From an uncultured Bifidobacterium sp. (lineage in GTDB: Bacteria; Actinomycetota; Actinomycetes; Actinomycetales; Bifidobacteriaceae): a stretch of 64,000 nt of DNA. The DNA is taken from NCBI RefSeq assembly GCF_945269915.1, contig NZ_CALYOY010000002.1, forward strand, positions 1 through 64,000. The letters are read 5' to 3'. The stretch's first letter is position 1, and every line of letters starts with the position of its first letter. A program made the translations under genes and the position numbers. This document shows, in pieces, positions 8,774-17,914 of this stretch. Below the pieces are notes generated by a model. The model worked only from the letters and a program-made list of their open reading frames with translations. It searched no databases and was not told the DNA's origin.

Positions 8774-11248
8774 TTACTCGTTGTCTCCGGCGGTGGCGGC
8801 GGTGGCGGAGATGTTCTCCTGGCCGGCGCGGTTGGCATCGGGCCAGACCCAATCGGTGTAATCGGGGTGGTCGTAGCCCTTGTCCACGGCGAACTGGAAG
8901 GCCTCGTCGCGGAACCTGGTCCACTTGTCGATCTGGTCGGCGTACTTCGAGGCATCCACCATCTGCAGGGCGGAGGCCGCCAGGCACCAGCGATCCATGT
9001 TGTTGACCCGTACCATGTCGAACGGTGTGGTGGTGGAGCCCTGCTCCTCGTAGCCGTGAACCTTGAAGCTGTCGTGGTTGGGGCGGCCGTGGATCAGGCG
9101 GTAGATCGAGCCGGGATAGGCGTGGAAGGCGAAGAGGACGGGCTTGTCCTTGCTGAAGAGCTTGGTGAACTCCTCATCGGACAGGGCCTGGTCGTTCTCC
9201 TCGACGTCCTGGATCTTCAGCAGGTCGACGACGTTGACGAACTGGACCTTCAGGCCCAGCTTCTGGAGCATGTCATCGGCTGCCAGGGCTTCCTGGGTGG
9301 GAACATCACCGGCGGTGCCGATGACGATGTCGGCATCCTCGGCATCCTTGGCGTTGGAAGCCCAATCCCAGCGTGCGGCGCCCTTCTCCAGTTCGGCTGC
9401 GGCCTCGTCCACACTCTGATAGGTGGCGGCGGGCTGCTTGCCGGCGAAGATGGCGTTGATGCAGTTGGTGGACTTGTAGCAACGCTCACCGACGTTCAGC
9501 AGCATGTTGGCATCCGCGGGGAAGTAGATGTTGCTGACGTGGTCGTTGTTGAAGTTCTTGTTCAGCAGGATGTCGACGAAGCCGGGATCCTGGTGGGAGA
9601 ACCCGTTGTGGTCCTGACGCCAGACGTGCGAGGTGACCAGGAGGTTCAGTCCGGCGATGGGCTTGCGCCACGGAATCTCGCGGACCGTTGCCTCCAGCCA
9701 CTTGGCGTGCTGGTTGATCATCGAATCGATGACGTGGACGAAGGACTCGTAAGAGCTCCAGATGCCGTGACGGCCGGTCAGGAGGTAGCCCTCCAGGAAG
9801 CCTTCCATCTGATGCTCGGAGAGCTGCTCGATGACCTGGCCGGTGTGGGCCATGTGCTCGTCGGTCAGTTCAGAGAGGTAGTCGGCGTCCCACTGCTTGT
9901 TGGTCACATCGTAGGCGGCGGCAAGACGGTTCGAGGCCGTCTCGTCGGGTCCGAAGATGCGGAAGTCGGTGGGATTCTTGGCCAGGACGTCGCGGGTGTA
10001 GTAACCCAAAACGCGGGTGGCCTCGGTGGCTCCCCAGCCGTGACCATGCTTCTTCACATCGATCTCGTAGTCGTGCACGTCGGGCAGCTCCAGCGGCTTG
10101 AGCAGCCGGCCACCGTTGGCGTTGGGGTTCTCGCCGATACGCAGGTCTCCCTTGGGCATGAAGCTCGTCACCTCGGGCCGCAGGGCACCTTTCTCGTCGA
10201 AGAGCTCCTCGGGCTTGTAGGAGGAGAGCCAGTCCTTGAGGACCTGGAAGTGGGCCTCGGTATCGCGGGCGGAGGCCAGCGGCACCTGATGGGCGCGCCA
10301 GGAACCCTCGGTCTTCTTTCCGTCGATGAACTTGGGGCAGGTCCATCCCTTGGGCGTGCGGAAGATGATCATCGGGTAGAAGGGACGGGTCATGTCATCC
10401 GTCTGCGCCCGGGCCTTGATGTCGCAGATCCTGTCGAAGACGGTCTCCATGAGGTCCGCGAACCGGGCGTGGATGGAGAGGTGGTCCTCGTTGTCGAAAC
10501 CGGCCACGAACTCGAAGGGCTCGTATCCCATGCCGTGGAAGAACTCGTGCAGCTCCTCGTCCGAGATACGCGACAGGATGGTCGGGTTGGCGATCTTGTA
10601 CCCGTTCAGGTGCAAAATCGGCAGGACGATGCCGTCGGTACGGGGGTTGACCAGCTTGTTGGACTGCCAGCCGGTGGCCAGGGGGCCGGTCTCGGCCTCA
10701 CCGTCGCCCACGATGCAGGGGACGAAGAGGCTGGGGTTGTTCATGATGGCGCCGTAAGCATGGGAGAGGGCATAGCCCAGCTCGCCACCCTCGTGGATGG
10801 ACCCGGGGGTCTCAGGCGCGAAGTGGGAGGGAATGCCACCCGGGTAGGAGAACTGACGGAAGAACTTCTGCAGTCCGGCCTCGTCATTGGTGATCTTCGG
10901 GTAGTACTCGCTGTAGGTGCCATCCAGATAGGACTGGGAGGTACCGGCAGGGCCGCCGTGGCCTGGCCCCATGATGATCACGGTGTTCTGCTGGTGGTCG
11001 GCTATCAGGCGGTTGATGTGGCCGAGCAGGAAGTTCAGGCCGGGGGTGGTGCCCCAGTGGCCGACCAGACGGTGCTTGACATCCTCCCGGGTGAAGGGCT
11101 CCTTCATCAGGGGGTTGCTGCGAAGATAAATCTGTCCGATGGAAAGGTAATTGGCTGCGCGCCAATACTTATCGACGGCCTCGAGGGTCTCCTCGGCGAT
11201 GGGGGTATCCAGCTTCGCCCAGGGGGTGCCAATAACAGGATTCGTCAT
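8774..11248 (-). CDS. xfp: Xylulose-5-P / fructose-6-P phosphoketolase
   Basis: Key enzyme of the bifid shunt: thiamine-diphosphate-dependent phosphorolytic cleavage of fructose-6-P and xylulose-5-P to acetyl phosphate plus erythrose-4-P or glyceraldehyde-3-P. The 824-residue product matches the family's usual length. Visible signatures are [11 protein letters not shown] and GPGHGGPAG in the N-terminal domain, [18 protein letters not shown] (ThDP/Mg binding), and [26 protein letters not shown] lies just before the ATG, preceded by a 12-bp palindrome (11259-11270). It is monocistronic, divergent from guaA and closed by a strong terminator. Its acetyl phosphate product feeds AckA and Pta, encoded nearby. 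Confidence 0.98.
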   Translation of the reverse strand: MTNPVIGTPWAKLDTPIAEETLEAVDKYWRAANYLSIGQIYLRSNPLMKEPFTREDVKHRLVGHWGTTPGLNFLLGHINRLIADHQQNTVIIMGPGHGGPAGTSQSYLDGTYSEYYPKITNDEAGLQKFFRQFSYPGGIPSHFAPETPGSIHEGGELGYALSHAYGAIMNNPSLFVPCIVGDGEAETGPLATGWQSNKLVNPRTDGIVLPILHLNGYKIANPTILSRISDEELHEFFHGMGYEPFEFVAGFDNEDHLSIHARFADLMETVFDRICDIKARAQTDDMTRPFYPMIIFRTPKGWTCPKFIDGKKTEGSWRAHQVPLASARDTEAHFQVLKDWLSSYKPEELFDEKGALRPEVTSFMPKGDLRIGENPNANGGRLLKPLELPDVHDYEIDVKKHGHGWGATEATRVLGYYTRDVLAKNPTDFRIFGPDETASNRLAAAYDVTNKQWDADYLSELTDEHMAHTGQVIEQLSEHQMEGFLEGYLLTGRHGIWSSYESFVHVIDSMINQHAKWLEATVREIPWRKPIAGLNLLVTSHVWRQDHNGFSHQDPGFVDILLNKNFNNDHVSNIYFPADANMLLNVGERCYKSTNCINAIFAGKQPAATYQSVDEAAAELEKGAARWDWASNAKDAEDADIVIGTAGDVPTQEALAADDMLQKLGLKVQFVNVVDLLKIQDVEENDQALSDEEFTKLFSKDKPVLFAFHAYPGSIYRLIHGRPNHDSFKVHGYEEQGSTTTPFDMVRVNNMDRWCLAASALQMVDASKYADQIDKWTRFRDEAFQFAVDKGYDHPDYTDWVWPDANRAGQENISATAATAGDNE

Positions 11249-11258
11249 GTGTACTCCT

Positions 11259-11270
11259 GCACTATAGTGC
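11259..11270. promoter_or_regulatory. Palindrome in the xfp leader
   Basis: The perfect 12-base palindrome GCACTATAGTGC lies immediately upstream of the xfp ribosome-binding site. It could be an operator or a small leader hairpin. Confidence 0.4.
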
Positions 11271-11665
11271 GATTGTTTATTTACCTCGGTTACAGGTCAT
11301 AATGTCGTTTCTTCTGCGCGAACCATGACCCATATCCAATGCTCTTATGCTACGTGAAAGAGCAGACTTTCTGAACGTTTTCTTGCTGTGTGTGTTCACT
11401 CTTGTGAGAAAAAACTTGGCTTTTGTCTGGTTTCACTTGCTTTGACAGACGGGGGGGGGAGATGGCATTGCGGGTGTGCGGGAGCGGTCTGAACCAAAAC
11501 CCCAGCGGTTTCGCAGACCGGTACGCTCCACCCTCTCAGCCTGGAGGGGAGTGGCGTTACCATTGTCGAAAACACCGACAATACTGTAGGTATCCTTCTG
11601 ACCGGATTCCGGATCCCGGCGCAGACAGGGGCACAGACAAGGTACGACCGTATATAAGGAGTCAT
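11271..11665. promoter_or_regulatory. Divergent xfp/guaA control region
   Basis: About 400 non-coding bases between two divergent genes. On the guaA side there is a perfect -35-like TTGACA (11442-11447), followed at once by nine G (11451-11459) where the promoter spacer would lie, and an inverted repeat TTGTCG-7-CGACAA (11563-11581). No convincing -10 box pairs with the TTGACA. I see no conserved purine-riboswitch core. AAGGAG at 11656-11661 is the guaA ribosome site. Confidence 0.5.
11451..11459. repeat. Run of nine G in the guaA leader
   Basis: Nine uninterrupted G four bases after a TTGACA hexamer; a change in run length would alter promoter spacing if that hexamer is used. Confidence 0.95.
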
Positions 11666-13228
11666 ATGGCACAGGGTCCCGTCCTGGTGGTTGATTTCGG
11701 CGCACAGTATGCACAGCTTATTGCCAGGCGCGTCAGGGAGGCGGGTGTTTATTCGGAGCTGGTTCCGCATTCCATGTCCGTGGATCGGATGCTGGACAAG
11801 GATCCCCAGGCCATCATCCTCTCCGGCGGCCCGGCCTCGGTCTATGTGGACGGTGCCCCAGCCATCGACCGTCGCATCTTCGAGGCAGGTGTGCCGGTTT
11901 TGGGCATCTGCTACGGCTTCCAGGTCATGGCTCACGAGCTGGGTGGCCTGGTCGACAAGGCGGCCCAGGGTGAATACGGCAAGACCGAAGCAGTAATCGA
12001 TGACCCCAGGGGTATTCTGCAGGACTCCCCGGCCAGACAGGACGTCTGGATGAGCCACGGTGTGGCCGTCAATCAGGCCCCGGAGGGATTTGAGGTCCTG
12101 GCCCATACCGAGGGAGCGCCGGTGGCGGCCATGCAGGATCCGGCAAGGGGTCTCTATGGGGTCCAGTGGCACCCCGAGGTCACCAACACCCCGATGGGGC
12201 AGGACCTCATCGAGCATTTCCTCCATGATTGCGCCGGTCTGCCCTCCAACTGGAATGCCTCCAACATCATCGATGACCAGGTCCAGGCCATCCGGCGTAC
12301 GGTCGGTCCCCACCGGGTCATTTGCGGACTTTCGGGAGGCGTGGACTCCGCCGTGGCCGCCGCTCTGGTCCACAAGGCGGTGGGGGATCGGCTCACCTGC
12401 GTCTTCGTTGATCATGGCCTGCTGCGCAAGGGTGAGGTGGAACAGGTCAAGCATGACTTCGTCAAGGCCACGGGCATCAGGCTGATCGCCGTCGATGCAT
12501 CCGAGGATTTCCTTTCCGCCCTCAAGGGTGTTTCCGAGCCGGAGCGCAAGCGGAAGATCATCGGCGAGAAGTTCATCCGCGCCTTCGAGAAGGCCGCCAG
12601 GCAGGTTGTGGAGCAGGCCGGCCAGCAGGGCGAGGAGGTCCGCTTCCTGGTCCAGGGAACCCTCTATCCGGATGTGGTGGAGTCCGGTGGTGGTGACGGC
12701 GCCTCCAACATCAAGTCGCATCACAATGTCGGTGGTCTCCCCGAAGACCTGAACTTCACCCTGGTGGAGCCCCTGCGGACCCTCTTCAAGGATGAGGTCA
12801 GGGCCATCGGCACGGAGCTGGGCCTGCCCGACGAAATCGTCTGGCGTCAGCCCTTCCCGGGTCCTGGTCTGGGTATCCGCATCATCGGCGACATCACCCG
12901 GGAACGGCTGGATCTTCTCCGGGAGGCTGATGCCATAGCCCGTGAGGAGATGACCAAGGCCGGTCTGGACCGTGACATCTGGCAGTGCCCTGTGGTTCTT
13001 CTGGCCAATGTCCACTCGGTGGGCGTCCAGGGTGATGAACGCACCTACGGTTCGCCCATCGTCCTGCGTCCGGTCGGTTCGGAGGATGCCATGACGGCCG
13101 ACTGGTCCCGTATTCCCTATGATGTGCTGGCGACCATCTCCACCCGGATCACCAACGAGTGCCCGGGCATCAACCGCGTGGTCCTGGATGTTACCTCGAA
13201 GCCGCCGGCCACCATCGAGTGGGAGTAA
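11666..13228 (+). CDS. guaA: GMP synthase (glutamine-hydrolysing)
   Basis: Aminates XMP to GMP using glutamine and ATP. The 520-residue product is standard length: an N-terminal class I glutamine amidotransferase (about 1-200) with catalytic Cys in [12 protein letters not shown] and the His/Glu pair in WHPEV, an ATP-pyrophosphatase domain with the PP-loop [15 protein letters not shown], and a C-terminal dimerisation domain ending [18 protein letters not shown]. The reading frame is open further upstream, but the ATG at 11666 with AAGGAG four bases before it matches the conserved N-terminus. It is monocistronic, with a terminator downstream. Confidence 0.97.
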   Translation: MAQGPVLVVDFGAQYAQLIARRVREAGVYSELVPHSMSVDRMLDKDPQAIILSGGPASVYVDGAPAIDRRIFEAGVPVLGICYGFQVMAHELGGLVDKAAQGEYGKTEAVIDDPRGILQDSPARQDVWMSHGVAVNQAPEGFEVLAHTEGAPVAAMQDPARGLYGVQWHPEVTNTPMGQDLIEHFLHDCAGLPSNWNASNIIDDQVQAIRRTVGPHRVICGLSGGVDSAVAAALVHKAVGDRLTCVFVDHGLLRKGEVEQVKHDFVKATGIRLIAVDASEDFLSALKGVSEPERKRKIIGEKFIRAFEKAARQVVEQAGQQGEEVRFLVQGTLYPDVVESGGGDGASNIKSHHNVGGLPEDLNFTLVEPLRTLFKDEVRAIGTELGLPDEIVWRQPFPGPGLGIRIIGDITRERLDLLREADAIAREEMTKAGLDRDIWQCPVVLLANVHSVGVQGDERTYGSPIVLRPVGSEDAMTADWSRIPYDVLATISTRITNECPGINRVVLDVTSKPPATIEWE

Positions 13229-13230
13229 GA

Positions 13231-13292
13231 AGGTTCCGCTTCAAAGACGGCCTGCGCAGGTTCATGCCTGTGCGCAAATGCAGGAACCTTGC
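13231..13292 (+). other. Imperfect inverted repeat after guaA
   Basis: AAGGTTCC just after the guaA stop pairs with GGAACCTT about 50 bases later, enclosing a nested stem (TGCGCAGG with CCTGTGCGCA) and followed by GCAGTTTT. It may be a first terminator or a structured 3' UTR. Confidence 0.45.
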
Positions 13293-13338
13293 AGTTTTGC
13301 CCGCTTCTGTCGATGATGTGAAGTCAAGCCTATGGATC

Positions 13339-13369
13339 AGCCTCGGAACCCTAGCGGTCCGGGGCTTTT
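13339..13369 (+). terminator. Intrinsic terminator of guaA
   Basis: A 9-bp stem AGCCTCGGA / TCCGGGGCT (one G-T pair) with a 10-base loop, followed by TTTT, about 110 bases after guaA. Confidence 0.75.
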
Positions 13370-13530
13370 CGCTGTCCCAGAACCGGCGCCTTCATTTCGC
13401 GTGTTGCCGTTGAAACAAACAGACCAGACCCGGCAGCAGTCCGTGAGTGACGTGGCTCAGATTACGCCCGACTGGTTTCGTCGCTGGCCTTCCTGAGGGT
13501 CTTTGACGGCTCGGTATCGTTGCGCGAATA

Positions 13531-13728
13531 CTATTTCAGGCTTCGCTTCAGAACCTGAGGCATCTTCCTCGAGCTGATCATCCCGATTGCATCATCTGAG
13601 TCGTCTGACGGATCATCGGGTGGAACACGGCGTTTGATTCCCTCGGTTTTTGCCTGCGGATTGATCACTTGCACGTTCAGGGTGGTGTTAATCTCCTCGA
13701 CCGAAGTCCAACGCTTGATAAGCACCTC
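13531..13728 (-). pseudogene. Possible remnant of a helix-turn-helix protein
   Basis: The first residues from a GTG (KRWTSVEEI) resemble the start of excisionase/MerR-like helix-turn-helix proteins, but the similarity is lost after about 15 residues and the rest (PPDDPSDDSDD, then basic) is unlike them. AGGAGG overlaps the GTG. It sits in a decayed tract next to a multiply frameshifted gene. I would treat it as a degenerate fragment or a chance frame. Confidence 0.25.
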
Positions 13729-13807
13729 CTCACAAAGGCCAGCAGTTTTGTACACTCATCATGCATGAAATGTCCGTTGGTTGCGAGGGTCATGGATGTG
13801 GCCGCGG

Positions 13808-15260
13808 TTATTCCTGTCTTCCTCCAACGGTGCCCGGCAACACCCCGCCGCCAGCGATGAGTGCAGTCCCGCCGACCATCCCTGAACCGCCGGAGGCAAT
13901 AGCTCCGCCGCCGAGATAGGTCTCCTCCGGTTTCTCGCCAGCTTCAGGGTTCCGTTCCTCATGCGTGGCTATCGCGTCGGCAACGCACGCAACCACGAAA
14001 GGTGCGATACCGACGTAAGTGATCCTCAGCAGGAAAACCTCCTGCATCCCGCCCTGTATTCCACGCACGGCTGCATCGGCGAAATCGACGGTTGTGCAAA
14101 CACTCCGCTTGATCCCGTCACCATATGACGCATGGCTGGTGTGCCCGGGGAAGGATGCTTTCCGGAGCGATGCGACAGAGATCACTGAAATCTTGAATCT
14201 TCCAGTCACGAATCCCTCTGAACAGTCTGTTGCGGAAGTAGATTCCGCGGACAAGGCACTGATCGAGCAGTACAGGAGCCGCCTGCTGCCCAGCTCTCCG
14301 AGCAAGCCGATCTCCATGCGGGGGTCAACTGCTTCTCAGTGCCCATGATGATTTCTCCGCAGGCCTCATGGTCTGCAAGACCGGTGCCGTTGAACAGTTT
14401 GGACAACCATGCCCTGAAGTTATTATCAACGCTCTTGGCTTTTTTGAAGTAGGGGAGTGCCGATATTTCCTTCACGAAGCAAATCAAAGGGCCGGGTATG
14501 CCGGTGCCGTCATTGATGGTTCCACCCGAACCGGCCATGTCGCTGGTCATGTGGGACAACCACCCGATTGTTCAGAAGGTGGATTTCTTCTGCAAGTTCT
14601 TTCCGAGATATTGCCGGTGCGATCGGGCACGGGTACGACGAGAAGGTCCCCGCCCGTATTAGTGCCTAGAGACAAGACGGTGAAATGAGTGAAGATCGAC
14701 ATCGCCAATCCACCGATGCTGAAATGGTGTGCGAAGTAGCGGAAGTGGTGCTGTTGTCCGCCGCCAAAGGCATTGGTGTCGCCATCCGCTGACAATGGAT
14801 GGTGCTTTTCGGGGGTCCTTATCGCCCCACTGAGGGAGTCGCCTGTATATCCTTCGATCCGGGCGATCTTTTTGATGATTCGCTCGACTTACCATGACCC
14901 GGTCGCTTGCGCGGTCGATCGAGAGCCCCCCGGCGAAGAAGTCGTCGGTAAGGCCGGCAATGACACCGCTGATCACGGCAACGACGCAATCGACCTTATC
15001 CGCTTCGCGACTACCTTCCGCTCGCACTCGATATGGTCTGGTAACCGTTCTGGGATCCTGATGCTGACCTGATCGGCTATATTGGTTGACTCGGTGCTGA
15101 CAGCATCGGAATCGATGCGCCCAGGCAACAAACGATGCTCTGGGAACACTATTTCATATTGCATGACCGGCATATCGTCATTGGGGGTTGTCGGTTCCGG
15201 CACCGGATCCGTCTTTCCTGTGTGTTCCGCGAATAAACGGGACCGCTGATTGCTCATCAC
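13808..15260 (-). pseudogene. Large gene of unknown function, broken by frameshifts
   Basis: Minus-strand pieces in different frames read as one protein. Frame A (from 15260) has MQYEIVFPEHRLLPG. A second piece near 14997 has KVDCVVAVISGVIAGLTDDF. A third (about 14880-14600) has IARIEGYTGDSLSGAIR and NAFGGGQQHHFRYFAHH. A fourth (from about 14570) has WLSHMTSDMAGSGG and FRAWLSKLFNGTGLADH. A fifth (to 13808) has FLLRITYVGIAPFVVACVAD and a glycine-zipper-like tail. At least four frame changes separate them. From memory the blocks resemble a large conserved protein of unknown function in gut Gram-positives; the order of conserved blocks is kept, so this is a once-real gene. Two hydrophobic stretches suggest membrane contact. 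Confidence 0.7.
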
Positions 15261-15562
15261 TGCACATTGTCATGAATCGAGACCTGTCTGGTCCGGTCCT
15301 TGTGATCCTTGGGGGTGGCATCTTCGTTCGTTTCCGCAACGATGCGCAAGCTGCCTCTCCCGAGGTCAACAATAGCGAGGGTATCTGGGGATCGTCGGTT
15401 TCCGAGATACCTCGGTGGCATACAAGGTGGACATGGGGAGAATCGAACATCATTCCTCGAGACGTGAGCCATGGTACCGGTGAAGGCGAGCGATTTATTT
15501 GTTTTTTGGGGGTGGGGTAACGATCAGCCCTCATTCGGTACCGGATGGCAGGGAAAGAAGAT
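15261..15562. other. Low-content spacer with a possible gene fragment
   Basis: A short minus-strand frame (15257-15472) contains PDTLAIVDLGRGSLRIVAE, which reads like natural protein but matches nothing I recognise. The ATTCTCCCC/GAATCGAAC string near 15430 looks like a tRNA T-arm, but no cloverleaf surrounds it. Confidence 0.3.
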
Positions 15563-15601
15563 GGCATGGAAACCGGCGTCGAATGTCCGGCAATCCATGC
15601 C
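15563..15601 (-). terminator. Probable terminator of the GH28 gene
   Basis: GGCATGGA (15563-15570) pairs with TCCATGCC (15594-15601), with an inner CCGG/CCGG pairing. The minus strand continues ATCTTCTTT. It lies about 35 bases after the GH28 stop codon. Confidence 0.65.
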
Positions 15602-15633
15602 ATCCGAATCAGGAGGAGAGTCCGCCATGCATC

Positions 15634-16917
15634 TCAGACCGTAGAGTCGAGGACCAGACCCTCGTTTGCCTCTTCCCTCACGAAGAAGGGCGTTTTCAGG
15701 CCTTCGAGTGTCACTCGGCGGATAGAGCAATGGTTGGTGTTTTCCATGAAGATGCCGGATTGGCTCAATTTGGGGGCGTTCGCAATCATTGCCGGTTCTG
15801 CCGGCTGGCTATCCTCGTCCATGCTTATATCCATATCATGCATGGTCAGGTCCTTGATTGGCATCTCGGGCAGACCATAAATAAATGCCGCGGTCGACCT
15901 GACTTTGGTGGCGCGGATGTCATGAATGAGAATGTGCCGGTATTGCGGGGTTCCTGAATCGACGGGTCGGGAGGATTTGTCCCAAACACAGGGTTCTTTT
16001 CCTGCTGGTCCATAATGGTAGTATGAATTAATCACTACGGGGCAGAGGGTATCAGCCATGACGATGTCGGATGCCACGATATCTGAGATGACTCCGCCCC
16101 GGCCACGTCTCGTTTTCATTCTGATTCCACGATCGGTCTGATCAAACACGCAACCGGTGATGACCACGTTGCGTATGTCGCCACTCATCTCACTGCCAAG
16201 GACAACTCCGCCGTGGCCATGCAGCATGTTGCATCCACTGATGATGATGCCCCGACAAGCGGACTTACGTGTGGTCTGTTCTGTTCCGGACTTGATGGCG
16301 ATGCAATCGTCACCTACATCAAATGTGCAGCCTAACACTCTGACATTGCTACATGATTCGGGATCCAACCCGTCAGTATTGGGTGAATCTGATGGATTGT
16401 GCACGGTCACGTTGGTGATGAGCACGTTGTTGCTTTCCAATGGATGCAGGGTCCATGAAGGTGAATTCACGAACGTTAGATCCTGGATGGAGATGTTGCT
16501 GCAGTTTTCCAGCGACAACAGGAACGGTCTGGGATATTCGAGATTGTCTGTGCTGAACCGCTTCCACCAGGTTTGCCCACTCCCATCTATCAAGCCGGTA
16601 CCTCTGAGTGTGACATGATCGAGACCTGTGCCGTATATGCAGGCACGGTGCATTTCCCTCGAGACGCCTTCCCATCGGGAGATGACCGGCGGATAGAGAG
16701 ATGAATCAGGAATGAAACTGATGCGAGATCCCGATTGAACCGTAAGTGTCAGGTTGTCGCAAAGGGCAATGGACCCTGTCCGGTAGACGCCGCCTTGCAG
16801 AACAAGCTCACCACCGCCTTGGGTGCGGATAGCTTCAATCGCACTGGTGAATGTCTCGGTATTGTCCGTCGTTCCATCTCCGACGCCGCCAAAATCTTCA
16901 ATCGTATATTGACTCAT
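15634..16917 (-). CDS. GH28 polygalacturonase-family hydrolase
   Basis: A 427-residue right-handed beta-helix enzyme with all four GH28 catalytic blocks: SPNTDGLDPESC (NTD), VGDDCIAIKSG (DD), HGHGGVVLGSEMSG (GHG) and GIRMKTRRGRGG (R-x-K). It begins IEDFGGVGDGTTDNTETF, the pectate-lyase-like N-terminal fold signature. There is no signal peptide, so it probably acts inside the cell on imported oligogalacturonides or similar pectin fragments, removing terminal galacturonate. Its ribosome site is weak. It is the only intact gene in a 6-kb decayed tract; no transporter or regulator for its substrate adjoins it. Rhamnogalacturonan or xylogalacturonan activity is possible. Confidence 0.93.
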   Translation of the reverse strand: MSQYTIEDFGGVGDGTTDNTETFTSAIEAIRTQGGGELVLQGGVYRTGSIALCDNLTLTVQSGSRISFIPDSSLYPPVISRWEGVSREMHRACIYGTGLDHVTLRGTGLIDGSGQTWWKRFSTDNLEYPRPFLLSLENCSNISIQDLTFVNSPSWTLHPLESNNVLITNVTVHNPSDSPNTDGLDPESCSNVRVLGCTFDVGDDCIAIKSGTEQTTRKSACRGIIISGCNMLHGHGGVVLGSEMSGDIRNVVITGCVFDQTDRGIRMKTRRGRGGVISDIVASDIVMADTLCPVVINSYYHYGPAGKEPCVWDKSSRPVDSGTPQYRHILIHDIRATKVRSTAAFIYGLPEMPIKDLTMHDMDISMDEDSQPAEPAMIANAPKLSQSGIFMENTNHCSIRRVTLEGLKTPFFVREEANEGLVLDSTV

Positions 16918-17098
16918 TGTTCCGATGGCTTCTTATCTGTCTCTTTTGACACAATAAATGTTAACAAGCAGTAAGCTAGCACTTTTCCATGTGCAGTCAA
17001 ACTGTGCATGATGGTTGATTACCGCTTTTCAGCAGTTGCAGAGCTATACAGGTTCGCATTGAACCACACTGCAAACCGTGCAGGCTGAAGGACCGGGA

Positions 17099-17108
17099 GG
17101 GGGGGGGG
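17099..17108. repeat. Run of ten G
   Basis: Uninterrupted G run in decayed sequence upstream of the GH28 gene, immediately followed by AG. Confidence 0.95.
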
Positions 17109-17311
17109 AGATGGCGATAACCATACGGCTGCAGTTGATCTGGCTGAGTCTTCGTGACTGCGGAGTAACGGGCATTGTAACCAACTGACTTGGTGGTGAT
17201 GACGAGCTGCAAGTCGGCCGAACGTTTGATATGTGCAAGTGCCCGGGTTATGGATCATCTGACATTCAAGAACGGGACAGCCGTGATTGAAGACACCGAC
17301 AAACCGACCCT

Positions 17312-17323
17312 GGGGGGGGGGGG
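17312..17323. repeat. Run of twelve G
   Basis: Uninterrupted G run in decayed sequence, joint longest in the window with that at 20860. Confidence 0.95.
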
Positions 17324-17553
17324 ATAGCTGACTCTACTGTATGGTCCTGGCCACGGTCGTCTATTCTCAAGAGCCGACGAGAGAAATGAGCGGGAATCCG
17401 CTGATGTCGGCAGTCTATGTGGGTTTCAGGGTTCTGTCGTCCGGTGGCTCTTTTCGTGATTGCAATGCAGGGCATCTCATCGTGTTCCGTGCGTTATGGA
17501 GAGTGAGAGCCATGTCGCTTGGTCACGTTCGTAGGCTACGCATATCGCTGAAC

Positions 17554-17825
17554 TTACATGATCATTGTGCTGTTCCGGTCGAAGCCGACTGATTCCTCGA
17601 CGCTTGCCGGCCAGAGGCTGCACCAGTCGGGCACGCGGGTGCCTTCGACTTCGTCGGAGTTTGGATAGGAGGGCTTGATGTCCAGAATCGGACAATCCTC
17701 CGCCACATCAATATGTCGGACCGCGGTGATCCCATTGATGGCATCCACCTGCCCGACCTCCACCAACGATATGGCTATTGGATTCGGCCTGACCGGGGAA
17801 GGCGTGGCGAAAACGCCGACAGGCC
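17554..17825 (-). pseudogene. C-terminal remnant of a TrmO (TsaA/YaeB) tRNA methyltransferase
   Basis: The frame contains GVFATPSPVRPNPIAISLVE and DCPILDIKPSYPNSDEVEG, which match the central and C-terminal signature of TrmO, the enzyme that N6-methylates t6A37 in some tRNAs. The N-terminal half, including the usual start, is missing: upstream of GVFATPS the sequence loses similarity and runs into nine C (17858-17866), beyond which GH29 sequence begins on the other strand. It is probably a truncated, non-functional copy. Confidence 0.7.
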
Positions 17826-17857
17826 TAATACGGCATGATGATTCACCGGGAGCTATA

Positions 17858-17866
17858 CCCCCCCCC
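17858..17866. repeat. Run of nine C at a junction of two gene remnants
   Basis: It separates the TrmO remnant (minus) from the GH29 remnant (plus). A CGGGAG/CTCCCG pair flanks it. Confidence 0.95.
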
Positions 17867-17914
17867 TCCCGCGGAGGGGAGTACCAGGGACGCTCCTGAG
17901 GCAATTATGCGGGG

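Larger units (their letters stand above)
16918..17553. other. Non-coding, decayed spacer with two long G runs
   Basis: No intact gene was recognised. A palindrome TGTTAACA (16959-16966), about 40 bases upstream of the GH28 start, may be an operator. Minus-strand frames near 17000-17260 (for example LQLVITTKSVGYNARY) read like protein fragments but match nothing I know. Runs of ten G (17099-17108) and twelve G (17312-17323) interrupt all frames. Confidence 0.5.

Noticed and set aside
8768..11302. 844-codon plus-strand frame opposite xfp
   Set aside because: Entirely antisense to the phosphoketolase gene; its Gly/Val/Leu/Asp-rich composition is what complemented GC-rich codons give.
11396..13015. 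539-codon minus-strand frame opposite guaA
   Set aside because: Antisense shadow of guaA; no recognisable domain.
15420..15470. tRNA-like GAATCGAAC string
   Set aside because: No acceptor, D or anticodon arms can be formed around it.
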